A stretch of 64,000 nucleotides of DNA from Romanomermis culicivorax (lineage: Eukaryota; Nematoda; Enoplea; Mermithida; Mermithidae): assembly GCA_963922205.1 (NCBI GenBank), contig CAWUHX010000389.1, positions 1 through 64,000 of the forward strand, in the 5' to 3' direction. Position 1 is the first letter of the stretch. Every line of letters starts with the position of its first letter. Of the stretch, positions 44,301-55,500 are shown one piece after another. The notes beneath the pieces are model-generated. The model did not search any database. It had not been told where the DNA came from and saw only the letters and a program-made list of their open reading frames with translations. A program made the position numbers and the translations under genes.

Positions 44301-47300
44301 TCCGAAATACAGGCATTTCTAGATTCATAGATTTTTACGGTTTCAGCAAAAAATTTTGACAAGCTGCCAAAACATAATTATCTAAGGTGTGGATACATTA
44401 TTAAATATATTCTTACCGCGGCTAAAATATCCCGTTCATAGCTCGTCAAATTCTTGTTATTTAGTTCATCAATGACAACACAGGGAAGTTATGCCAGACA
44501 TTAAAACAACCATTCTCACAAAAAATAATTTATTTACTAAAGTAACCGTAAAATATATATGTGAACAATCTGTCTTTTAAGCATGAGCACCTACATTCAT
44601 TGTAACAAAAAGTTTACAAACAATCGGATATCGGCCGATTATTTGGCAAAACATCGACCGGTGGCAGAAAAACGCAACAATCGGCCGATGCATCGGTCCA
44701 TCACTACTCGTCACCAATCGGACTTTTTTTCATTTCCAATTCATAGATCGTTTAGCTTTTAGGGCGAAAATAACTAAAATTTTCCAATGAAAAATTGACA
44801 TTTTCGACTATTTTATTTCAACGACACATTGTTCAGTTTTTCAGAAAAAATGATGTCCTTACGGCTAGCCGTTTTTCAGGAAAAATAGGGTGCTCACAGC
44901 TAGCCCCAAGTTAGCCATATGATTGGAAAATCTTGGGGGAGGGTTTGTTTTTGAACTTTTTGATTCACATTTAAAGGAAAATTTCCGTCAGATGGATATA
45001 GTACTATTCAACGTAAATCGATATGGCATTCGTACATTTCAACTTGTTCAACCTCATTATGAATATTTAAATATCCAACTTGGTTAGAAAACAAGTTTGC
45101 ATATAATGAAACTAGTCTACTTCCTAGAATGGGTTTGGGTACTATTTTATTCGGAAACCTGGAAAAATTAGACAAAAATTGATAGTGTCTAAAAAAGTTT
45201 TTTTTGAAATTGATAAAGTCAACATGGTAAGGTCCGGAATCATAAAAATGAACACTGTGCGGTTTATAAGCATGATGATGTGAAGTTATGGTTTCAAAGA
45301 CACTGGTCAGTCTGTAGCAGTGATTTTTTATACTGTACAAACGAAACGCTCCGAGTACAAACGAAAATTTTGGCGCTAAGAATTTTTCAACACTCAACAG
45401 CTGTCAGTATTGAGTATCAGTAGACTTGTTAGGACTTGTTTGTTATGCGTCCGCATGGAAAACGACCAACTAGCAACTATGGCATAATAATAAAAGCTTT
45501 TTGTGGAGTATTTTACTGGTGCATGTTCTGTGTCTCGTCGTGATCAAATTTTGGGCAAAGTTCGGAGTACAAACGGTTATTGAGAGATCGTTTGTACCAG
45601 TACAAATGGACCGAGTAAAAAAACGCTGGTCTGCTAACTTTGCATTAAGCGCAAAAAAATTTGGTATCTATTCTTCTATGAAATAAAGCATGCTTCAAAG
45701 TGGCGAGGAACATCCATTTTTTCACAAGTCGCATCAGCTCTTAATTCGTTTTGACATTCACGAAACATACTTTGTTGCTGCATGTTTAAAACATACCTGT
45801 ACTTGGGGGGGGTTGGGGGGGACCCCCCCCCCAACTTGGCCAACCATATATCCCACCCACAACCCCCTCCCTCCAGTTTGGAAAAAATTAAAAAAATTTG
45901 CAAAAAAGTGTATGTTTTCGGCCTTTCTTGGGGAAAATTCCGACTTTTTTCGACCCCCTCCGCCCAAATTTCGGATTTACCCCCCCCCCCCAACTGGTCG
46001 GACCTCTTACAGGTGTGGTTTAAAATTGACGTTTTGATTTTTCCTACGGCTGTAAAATTCGTACCCGCTTCAGTGCAAAACTTTTAATGTCTATGAGCAA
46101 CATGATGTGATGCAAATCCAACTGCTGTTATGTCTATTTCTAATCCAGGATCGTTATTTATGAACCACTCACCTCCCGTGTTGCATCTTAGAGGCTCTGT
46201 ATATGAAAGAAAAAAGTCTAGAATTCATTTAGCCCTTAATTTGCTGATAAGGCTGCACAAGAACACTAATTATGATGCTATACTAGGTTTTCACATTAAA
46301 CTCTATTAAGCTAATAATATCATGTTTGATGAAAACTCTTATGATATCATTGTTGATCGGCAATCATTATGTGGCCATTTTTTCTCCACTTCGACGGCGT
46401 ATGAACTCGCAAAATTTTTTACTAGGTCTTATTTTTTAATAATTGTAAATTAATCAAGTCAGTCTTAGCATCTATTTCGTGTTGATGTCTGGAAGTAAGA
46501 ATAAAAATTACACAAATTTTTCATTTCGATGATTTTTCTCAGTTTTTTTCAACGAATATTTTTAACAGATCTTAGATTTCTATTTTTCAGATATCAAAGT
46601 TGAAGGGAACATCAAGCTTGTGATCTCAAATTTGAGTCAATTGCGTCACAAGATGTCGACGTCGTATCATACGATAGCTAATTTGCCATGGTAAAGTTTT
46701 TATTTTATGCAGGAGCTTTGATCACATCATTATGATGTTCGTTTTTTAGGAAATTAGCCGCGAAAACTGAATCCAGTAAACGTACGAATAATATAAAATA
46801 TTTTAGCGTTTATATCGATTGCAATCCAGAATCTGAATCTACGTGAGTAAAATATGTACGTTTCCTCCTAATGAGCCGTCAAGGGATAACAACGGATTCA
46901 TCACTTCGAGCATTTTTTGCTTCTATGAAAAAAATTATGATGAACAAAAAAGTGTGAAATCTGCTTTCTTTCTTTTAAAGTATGCGGTCCTCTCAAAACT
47001 TTATTGATCAATGTCCTTTCCCTTTATTTGAGATATGAAGTGAGCTTACTGTAGTCATAGAAAATCTGTCTTGCTTCCTATAATCAAATTTTGCGACTGC
47101 AACCTTTACTTTGATTATTTTTAACATTTTGCACGTCATTCACATATAATCAAATGTGTCAAAATTTTAGCCTTTGGTCTTGCGAAGCGATCGTGCAATT
47201 TAAGCTTTCAAGTCAAACCGATGACGTCAACGATTTTACGCGTCAATTTTCCAACAAGTTTAATTATAATAGCAACAATTGGGGCTTTCCGTCGTTTATA

Positions 47301-50300
47301 GAATGGAATGTAAGACTTTGTTTAAAATGATAATGCGTTGAACAATGTGAAGTTGGAAAGAAAATTTCAGCTTAGCGAGCATGCGCTCTACGCATTCCGT
47401 CGGATCTGAGGAATATTCTGTTGTGCTGACGTTTTCAGTCGGCTAAATAATGCCGTAAATCAGCTAGAAGAGCAGCAAAACTCCGTTAATAATAAACATT
47501 TTTCCTTAAATTTGGTCATAAAATATAAATTTCGAAGTGAAAACAAGGCAACTGGTCCATGCAGTGTTGCAGAATCTTAAATTTTAAACTATAAATACGG
47601 CACCTGCATGGACTTTTCCAAAATTTTGTGAATTAGATTTTCGAAATGCATTCGCTATTTCAAAATGTCGAGTTTAACTGTTAATTGCATTCTATTTATT
47701 TCTATTACTTGTTATTTCTTTGTGTTAAATAAATTCGCAGCATTTTCGGTTTGAAAAAAATGTTCTGTTTAATCAGTTTTAGATCGTTGTTGACTGAAAC
47801 TTTTTCCACAAATTTCAAACAATATACAACACCCCTAAAACTGGCTGTTACACTACAGGAGTTTTTCAATATTATTTTTACTTGTATTAGTCCAAGTTTC
47901 TCGATCGACATGTTCATATAGTTCATCAACTCATATTTATAGGACATATTGAACACAGAAAAAGGATACATTAAGAACGATCGCGTCATCGTCGAAGCTC
48001 ACATAACCGTGCAAAAAACGAGAGGCGTTAGGTAAGTAAACATTTAGTAGTCTTTTTTGAGCCGTGATATAGAGAAATTTACCCGAATGGAAAAACAAAT
48101 ATAAATTTGTAAGTTTAAACAGGATACTGAACGTCTAAAATCTATATCCTTTCTATGACGTTCAGCATTGCGAGTACCAAATCAAAACTAACTTTGTGTT
48201 CTAGTTTCAAGTTTTTTCATCCTAATCTTTCTGTTTTTTTGTATGACAGACTTAGTCCGACATTTGATTTTACCCAATCTCATTTGTGTTCGGACGGCAT
48301 CGTTCTAATCGACGGCGTCAAATTGCACGTCAGTAAACCATACTTGGCCCTTTACTCGCCAGTTTTTAGCGCGCTATTCTACGGTGAATTCCGCGAACGC
48401 GATATGGAACAAATCCCACTAGAAGATGTTATTCTAGAAGAATTCAGCGAATTATTGCAGGTCATTTATCCGTCGCACAAAAAAGTCACAGGTTAGTGAT
48501 TTAGATATTTGAGATAAGACAAAATATTTGAGCATTAATCACAAATTATAATTTTTGGAATATTTGATGCAAATTTGTACCTCCAAATCTATATTTCATG
48601 TTGGTGAGAGAAAATAAGAGTTTTTACGATGTAGTATTTGCCTCACAGATTCCGTATCTCTACAACATGCGGAGGTCTTTTTGTATATTGAGTCTCCATG
48701 TGTATCATGTGCTCCGTGAAATTTGAGTTAAATATTCGTACAGACGTGAAAAATTTCCTCATCCAATTTGACGAGTGAGGACACAGATAGATCTTGGGAA
48801 GAGATCGATGGAGTATATTGTACTGGGTCTAAAATCATTTATCGGGTATGGCTGATCCAGCAAAATCACCAATTTTATAGATATTTCGAATAAATTCTTT
48901 TGTCAGTTTTGTAGAATCATGATAAATTTCGCTGCAGTTCAAAGTACTCATCGATATATTTTTTGTGGTACCTCAGTTGTCGTCTGAGTTATGAGAGTCG
49001 AAAAAAGTTAACCCAATTGAAAATCACGATTTACGAATTTTGTTGAGGTGTTGGAAAAATAGTACCGTCGTAATCTTTTTTGGGTACTCACTCAGCATGT
49101 CGCACGAAAGTTTCACCACATACTAGGGTCTCCTTGGTTCCTTCAATCGGTTAGAAAGCCAAAAAGTTAGAAGTAGGCAATCTGAATCAAAAAAGACAGT
49201 CAATCAAAAATGTTCTTATTTCTCAACATTTCTTGTCTCAGCTGGATTCTTTTCACCCAGTATGCTTTTTTAATGATAATGACTGCCTAATCACGATGAA
49301 AACAGTATGTTAACTATTGTTAGAAGCACAAAAGCACCATCTCTCTAGGGTAGTCAATTTTTTTCAGTCCTCTGTTGGTAGGAGCAGTGCACTCCACTAT
49401 TCCCTATATTATCTATTGGGGAAAGTGTGATAGGGTCATGCCTCTCAGAAGTCATCGTCCGTTTAAGATTAAGACCTCCATGCCAGTTTTTTTTTGTTTT
49501 TTCTCGACAGGCCATTTGGCTCCTTAGGTCAAAATTTTACTGGCCAATAGGAATTTCAAAAATACAAAACTAATAAGTTTGTAAATAAATGTGGTAGTAA
49601 TAAATTTAGTCAAAATCACAGTAGAAGCCCGCATAACAGATCAATCATTTTGAATACATTCTTAATCACACACAGAATAATAAGGCTCACAAATTAGATC
49701 AGTCATTATTCAAATCAATCATCAGGGTTTTTTCGCACAAGCCAGGTTGATCTGTAACTTGGGGAAAAATTTGGTTGCACACATACAATATGGAGCCCCG
49801 TGGTCTGGGGGGGGGGGGGGGGGTTGGGCGACTTTTTCGGGGCCGGGGGTCGGTAATTCCCAAAATTTTGGGGGGAGGGGTCTCTCAAGGAAAAAAAATT
49901 CGATTTTTTCACGAAAAGGTTCGAAAAACAGTTCAAAAAATAGTAATTTTTCCCTAAAAAGACCGAAAGATGTATCCATGGCGTAAAGCGCCAAGAAAAT
50001 TAACATTTTCCACAATTTTTCATTCAAAAATTGACATTTTTTGTCAAAAAATTGACATTTTTCAGTATTTTTCCGACCAAAAGTATGGGGGTCCCTACGG
50101 CTAGCCATTGGATTGGAAAATCCTGGTGGGACGGTCGCCCAATGGCTAGCCATGTGGTCGACGATTTCTGAGGGGTTCCCATAGCACTTCCCCCCTCCCC
50201 AATTACATGTATGGTTGCACAGATTAATTTTTAGTTGCTCACTCTAAAATTGATAAATTCGCTCGATTTCATCAGAAAAATGATTAAAAGTTACTTCTCT

Positions 50301-51833
50301 TGTATTTCATTCACATGGCGTCATTTCTTGACTTTTAAAATTGAATTTCTTGAGTTTTGGGTGAGAAATCAAAAGTTTGGCTAAAGTAACTTGTTAGGTG
50401 CCTAGCGCCGAAAAATTTTGATTTCGAGGCCTCTAAAATGTCGGAAAATGAATTTTTCAGCACATTCTACTGCAACTGCCGATGACCGATCATTTCACCG
50501 TTTGATTGGCGGAAGAGGTCAAACATTTTACCTCCATTTCGGATCTTATATATCTGAAGCCAGTAATTTACAAATCGCAATTACTTATCAAAAGTGATTG
50601 TTTTCACATGATTTATAACATAGAAAAGCGCGATAGGTATTTTACTTCGGACTTGAATACCTCCGGCGCTTAGCACTGAAAGAAAATTTTAGATGATATT
50701 CTATAGCGTTGGAAAGTGAATACTTATCTTTTTCCTGCATGAAGGGTCTATTTTTTCAGTGAATTCAGTGTGTTCTCAGTGGGGCAAACTAAAATTCAAA
50801 AATTAGGCAAGCAACAATGAATCTGAATGGCTTCTTCAGATAACAAGAACCTCTGCCATTTTCCCATGCTGATGTTTTAATCATTTTCCAAATGTAAAAA
50901 GTTATGTTCACCATAGCCAAAAATTATAGAGCGCTGCAAAACGATTTTGTAAAAATAATCTAGAAAAATCTTGATTTTTGTCAAATACGTGGAAAAAACA
51001 ATACAAGGTCAGACATTAATCCATGACATGCTGGTTTCTGAAAGCTATATATAAGCATAAGCTAGGATGACATTTTCTAAGCGCACAACAGAAATGATAC
51101 AAAGAATCATAAATGAATTGGAATCTGGCGAGAAGCGCTAGTAAATTTTCGGTATTTTTCATTTCAAAATGCGTAAAAATGCATCTCCGCACAGGAAGCC
51201 CTATAGCCTAATCAAAAAGGGTGGTTAGGCTCTCATTTTAACAAGCCAATTTGGCTTGTGCCCCTAAAGTTTTAGGAGCCAATCAGAATTTTCAGGAGCC
51301 ATGGCTCCAAATTGGCCTAAAAACCCTGCTCGATCCTGTTGGGCGAAATAAGCCTGAAAATGTATATATTTTCGAGTAGAAAACGGTCGATCATTTTTGA
51401 ATACAAAATGGTCAAAAGTGTCAGTTTTTCGGCGCTTCACGCCGCACAAATTTTTATGGCCTTTTAGATGGCGATTCCTATTTTAAACTATTTTCCTCCA
51501 GACTTATTAACTCCGCTTCATGTATTGTATCTCAAACAAGTTTTCTTTTCTTCAGCCGAAAACGTCGAGGTTTTACTCGAATTGGGCGACAAATACGAAG
51601 TACAGTACGTAATAGACGAGTGCGAACGTTTTTTGACAACGACAGACGAAATAGCCGTCATAACGAAATTAGTTTGGGCCGATCAATACCAACTGGCCAA
51701 ATTACAGGACGTTTGTATACGTATGTTCAAAAGTATAGCCGAAATTAAGAATCTACGTTCGTTGGAAGAGTATAAAAATTTGAGCGACGCGACGAAATCG
51801 GCATTACTAGAAAAAATGTTCAAATTGATGTGA
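41377..51833 (+). CDS. MATH and BTB domain protein (probable Cullin-3 substrate adaptor)
   Basis: Exons: 41377-41524, 46591-46690, 46750-46842, 47171-47309, 47943-48031, 48250-48491, 51556-51833; 1089 nt, 362 aa. Residues 1-50 are a Ser/Thr-rich leader. Residues about 50-185 form a MATH (TRAF-like) fold, recognisable from NIKYFSVYIDCNPESES, LWSCEAIVQFKL and NNWGFPSFIEW. Residues about 198-300 are a BTB/POZ domain (SDGIVLIDGVKLHVSKPYLAL, YSPVFSALFYGEF, EEFSELLQVIYPS), and the tail is a BACK-like helical region. Proteins of this design (SPOP, nematode BATH) carry substrates through MATH to Cullin-3 ubiquitin ligase bound by BTB; that role is inferred from the family. The start ATG follows CCAAA and opens the only frame that joins exon 2. 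Intron 1 is 5.1 kb and holds three transposons. The 3' end faces the FAAH gene 765 bases away. Confidence 0.93.
41711..42495. mobile_element. DNA element with mirror arrays of TCAAAAGCGCAG
   Basis: The ends are GGGTAGGAATCATTAGCGCA and the complement of GGTTGGGGGTCAAAAGCGCA. Exact 8-bp duplications GTTTTTGC lie at 41703-41710 and 42496-42503. The left end carries four TCAAAAGCGCAG copies (41737, 41757, 41784, 41830); the right end carries four inverted copies (42416, 42437, 42458, 42476, the last one base shorter). The centre has an 86-residue plus-strand open frame (42097-42357) and an overlapping 83-residue minus-strand frame, neither recognised. It lies in intron 1 of the MATH-BTB gene. 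Confidence 0.85.
43214..44706 (-). mobile_element. hAT transposon with decayed transposase
   Basis: Terminal inverted repeats TAGTGATGGACCGATG are exact, and both ends continue with GGCCGATGCATCGG-type subterminal repeats. The exact 8-bp duplications CTCGTCAC lie at 43206-43213 and 44707-44714. The 1493-bp element holds remnants of a hAT transposase on the minus strand. Confidence 0.92.
43400..44330 (-). pseudogene. hAT transposase remnant
   Basis: Minus-strand pieces in order: LTSLLDPRLEKR (about 44060-44030), the DPR motif typical of hAT transposases, preceded by an acidic LGSLEDELLGKTN stretch; NLLSEPQLIL and AIVLEYISESKLDSDSS (about 43840-43735); and GVEEASSELSNQSEDSTTDA (about 43485-43425). 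Stops and frame changes separate them, and the catalytic and dimerisation segments are mostly lost. The protein cannot be functional as read. Confidence 0.7.
44715..44945 (+). mobile_element. MITE family B, degraded fragment
   Basis: AAATTGACATTTTCGACTATTTT, two GGCTAGCC motifs and CCATATGATTGGAAAATCTTGG follow in family B order. No ends are left. It lies immediately beside the hAT element. Confidence 0.5.
45792..46017 (+). mobile_element. MITE family A, copy 6, with exact target duplication
   Basis: It starts CATACCTGTACTTGGGG and ends TTACAGGTGTG. GTTTAAAA is on both sides (45784-45791 and 46018-46025). It shows the same G/C homopolymers and AAATTTGCAAAAAAGTGTATG core as the other copies. 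It is located in intron 1 of the MATH-BTB gene. Confidence 0.9.
49782..50213 (+). mobile_element. MITE family B, copy 5, with exact target duplication
   Basis: It starts CATACAATATGGAGCCCC and ends TTACATGTATG. GTTGCACA is on both sides (49774-49781 and 50214-50221). A related unfilled site at about 63838-63862 (GGGGAAAAATTTTGGTTGCACAG) shows the flank with one copy of the target. The hairpin variant is GGCGTAAAGCGCC. It is in intron 6 of the MATH-BTB gene. Confidence 0.9.
51222..51335. repeat. Fragment related to the AGGAGCC hAT element at 61312
   Basis: TTTTAGGAGCCAATCAGAAT, CAGGAGCCATGGCTCC and GGCCTAAAAACCCTG match the subterminal repeat style of 61312-62101. A shorter trace lies at 49500-49545. 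No target duplication was seen. Confidence 0.5.
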
Positions 51834-52165
51834 TTTGGGCTTGTTCTTCATTCAACACTTCCTCCATCCGAAAATGGCGTAATTTAACTTGCCGATTGTT
51901 GATCTAACGTTTAATTTGCATAATTTGTATATGGTATTTTCGTTAAATAATTTACATGCGAGTGTTGATTCGTCTTGAAGGAGCTTAGTACAGACTTTCT
52001 ATCCGGGAGGCCATTCGCTTGCATGTATATCTGTGATTCTTCAGATATTTACTGTGACTCAATTTATTGTTATAATTTCCTGTTCATATTCGCGAACGCA
52101 CGTGTGGCATATTTTCATGTATTTCACAACAATACCAAATTTTTTATAAAATATTCATATGACAG

Positions 52166-52171
52166 AATAAA
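52166..52171 (+). terminator. Candidate polyadenylation signal of the MATH-BTB gene
   Basis: AATAAA lies 333 bases after the stop codon, in the spacer to the convergent FAAH gene. TTTATT at 52063-52068 is a possible AATAAA on the minus strand for that gene, so the two 3' ends may overlap by about 100 bases. Confidence 0.45.
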
Positions 52172-52597
52172 ACGTTTGCATAAATAGCAAAAAGTTGCGC
52201 ATCAAGTGAAAAACACGGAGAATATGTTGAACAACCAAAAGTACGAGAAAAATAACAAGAAAACACCGAACTTGGACGAGATAGCATTTGGCTAAGTAAA
52301 AACAAGCGGTTCTCCAGGCTGTCGAAAAATCAGACAACCCGTTCGAACGCTCGCGGTAAAATGATAACATAAAAAGATTGGCAGAAAAATATAAATTGAA
52401 ACAAGAGAATTTCAGCGGTAGACGAAAAGCAGAGTAATACTATTCAAAAAGTTCCTGACATAATATGGGAATAATAATCGTTTTCAGATTCATACTCGGA
52501 TGAAGATTTCAGTGTTCCTTGGGGATTCGAGATGACAAAAAAATCCACGTTACTTGAAATCCTCAAATGATCAAATCCTAGCCCCAATAAAACAGAA

Positions 52598-55500
52598 TTA
52601 AGGTTCAATCCAACCACCAAACGCTCGTTCTAGTTCTCTGGCGACGGCCAGAGTCACGTGATCTTTGCGAGGACCACCCACGACTTGTACGGCCAGCGGC
52701 GTGCCGCGCCTATTTAAACCAACCGGGCAACACGTGACTGGCAAGCCCAACGAATTGAAAATGGCCGTGTATTGAAAAGTGAACGGTGTCAAACACGATT
52801 GGTTGTGATAAGGCGGTAAAACGGGATGTGGTGGAAATAAAAATACCGCTTCGCAACGCCGCCTATTATTACTGAAACGATCCGACCAATGGAAATCGTC
52901 CGACGACAAAATATCGACGACGTTATCGGCTTCGCTATCTGTCAACTTTTTGTTAATAGGCGGTGCCAAATTTGACAATAAATCTTCCAATTGGCGGTAC
53001 AAAGTTTGGCCCATCGACTTAACGTATTGTCGTTCGTGGTCGGTACCCATTCTATGTAGAAATTTTTCCACCAACGCCAATGTTAGGGCCGGGTAGGTGT
53101 GATTCGATTGACCAAAACTCCACTTGAAAAGTTCCAAAACGGGGTTGACTTCGCCTTCCAAATTGCATATTTCTACAAATGATGAATGAAAAGATAATTG
53201 TTTCAGAACGTTTTTTATAAAAAAGAAGCAAACCAGCCGAAAGACCAAAACGTACATAACGTATACGGGGACCGAGGTCTGGAGAGAAGTCGGACCAATT
53301 TTTTTAGGCTGGGGATCACTGATTCCCCAAAATTCAAGGAGTCTCTGAAGGAAAGATATCGATTTTTTTCGGTCCGAAAACGGTTAAAAAAATAGTAATT
53401 TCTACTTTAAAAACTGTAAAAATGTATTCATGGCGCGACGCGCCGAGAAAATCGACGTTTTTCACCATTTTTTGTTCAGAAATTGGAATTTTTCAGTGTT
53501 TTTCCGACTTTATGACTACCATATCATTAGTCATAGGATTGGAAAATCCTGGGGGTCGCCCAATGGCTAGCCATATTGCCGACAACTTCTGGGGGATTAC
53601 TATAGAACTTCCCTCTCAATTACATGTATGGATTACAGTAAGCAAATATTAAACGAATTCATAACGTGAAAAATCTCTAGTGTAATCAAAAGAAAGTCAC
53701 AAAAACGATGTTTAGTAGACGTGAACTCGGGAACTAAACACGTGTATTGTATGTGTATCATAGATACTAGCGACCAGATTATTGCACTGATCAATGAACC
53801 ATTTTACATAAACGAGACCAATTCGCGTTGTACCACCGTTAGGAATTATAGAAAATTATTAAATGTGGCAGAAAACGAGGCCCATTGGAGTGAAAATGAT
53901 TTTTTTGCATATTCCTCAAAAATTCAGCGTAAATAAGATCCCATGACTTTGAGACTTGAGACCGTATAGTACACTTGGACATTACCTTGCCCAAAAGATG
54001 GCGACCCTGGCGCGTCCATGTCATCGAGCCAAATCGACAAAGCCCAATGCATGTATTCTAAATCGAGTTTATAACACATTATGTCGTATTCAGTGCGGAA
54101 ATATTTCGTTATCTGCAAGCAAAATCATAACACATTTTCATGAATCATGATTATAATGCATTTCTTTTTAAATGAAGCTTTATACGCAAAAAAAATTCTT
54201 AGACAAAAAATAACCTTCATTCGTTGACATTTTTTTCGCCAGCTGACAGTAGCAGATATATGAAGGAACGTTTTCTAATGGAGTTCCTTCAATCATTAAT
54301 GTTACAATGAGTATGAGGGAACTCGATAGCCAACAGCAATGCTACACTTCACCCCGTAGGTCTTCTTCACACCGTAATTTGCATAAACCTGGTAGACAAT
54401 AGATGAGATCCGTTCATGCGCACCTGGAGTAAGCCTTCCTGATGTTCCCTGTCAAATGCATTTTCTCTAAATTTTTGTATCATTGGCAGCTGCTGAAATT
54501 AAATATAGGCGTATTTACAATTGTGCGCTACACTTGCATGAAATTTTACTGTAAATAAGATTCACTTAGAGTAACGACTTGAGTAACATTCGGGCTATTG
54601 AATTAACTATAAAGTTTTCCATATTAGAATTTGCGCAGGAAAACGTTCTTCGTTGAAAAAATGTTTTTCATCTGTAAAAGCATTTCTCTACGTTCCGGGT
54701 CTCATTTTAAAATCAAATATGCATTAATACAATGAAAAATATAGGCTCCGAATTAAAATTAAGTCAATTCATTGAAGTATTATAGATGAATGCACTTCTA
54801 GTCAAAAGAATTGCTTCAGTATAACCTACCACAATGATTCCGAAAAGTACAAGAGGTTATTGATTTCACAAACCAAAAATCCTAAAAAAAGATTAAAATC
54901 AGAGATCTAAAAATAAAATTTCATCTCTAATACTGCGGAATTTTAGGATTTTTCAACCAAATTTTCCTAAATCATTGCGAAATCAGAGCGTACCTCATGA
55001 ATACATTCCTTCAGTTCGTGGTCGACTCGCGGCGACGTTATAGTATCGATTTCAGTCATGTAAAAAATGCGTAAATTTCGAAGATCCACCTAAAAAAGAA
55101 AAACATACGCACGATAGGAAACTGATACTGTATCAATTTGACTCGGACGCAAACACTGCGGGAATTTCAACGAGGGAATTTTTATCAAGTAATGAGAACT
55201 GATTCAGTATTTTCGACGAGAAAATTTTTTTACAACATAATTGATGTTGTAGAGAATTGAAATTTTCGGGAAATTACATGTACAAATAAATACTCTTTCA
55301 AAATCATGTTTTCCAGGCCATCATCCTGGAAATGAAAAAAAATTGACTTACTTTCGCGTCAAGCGATAATAAATGCAAATTTGGGCCTGCCAAAACTTTC
55401 AACATCGGCACTAAATCTTCCGCATATCGGCACATTGGACCCATAGCGTAAAGATCCATTTGCGGTCCTTTGGCCTGCGGGTGAATACCCTTCTGACTGA

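Noticed and set aside
45008..45397. 129-residue minus-strand open frame in MATH-BTB intron 1
   Set aside because: No domain, no splice partners and no conserved motif. Kept out for lack of support.
54429..54497. Possible extra FAAH exon on the minus strand (open, flanked by AG and GT)
   Set aside because: Joining exons 7 and 8 directly gives a continuous helix as expected for the family; the extra 23 residues do not resemble FAAH.
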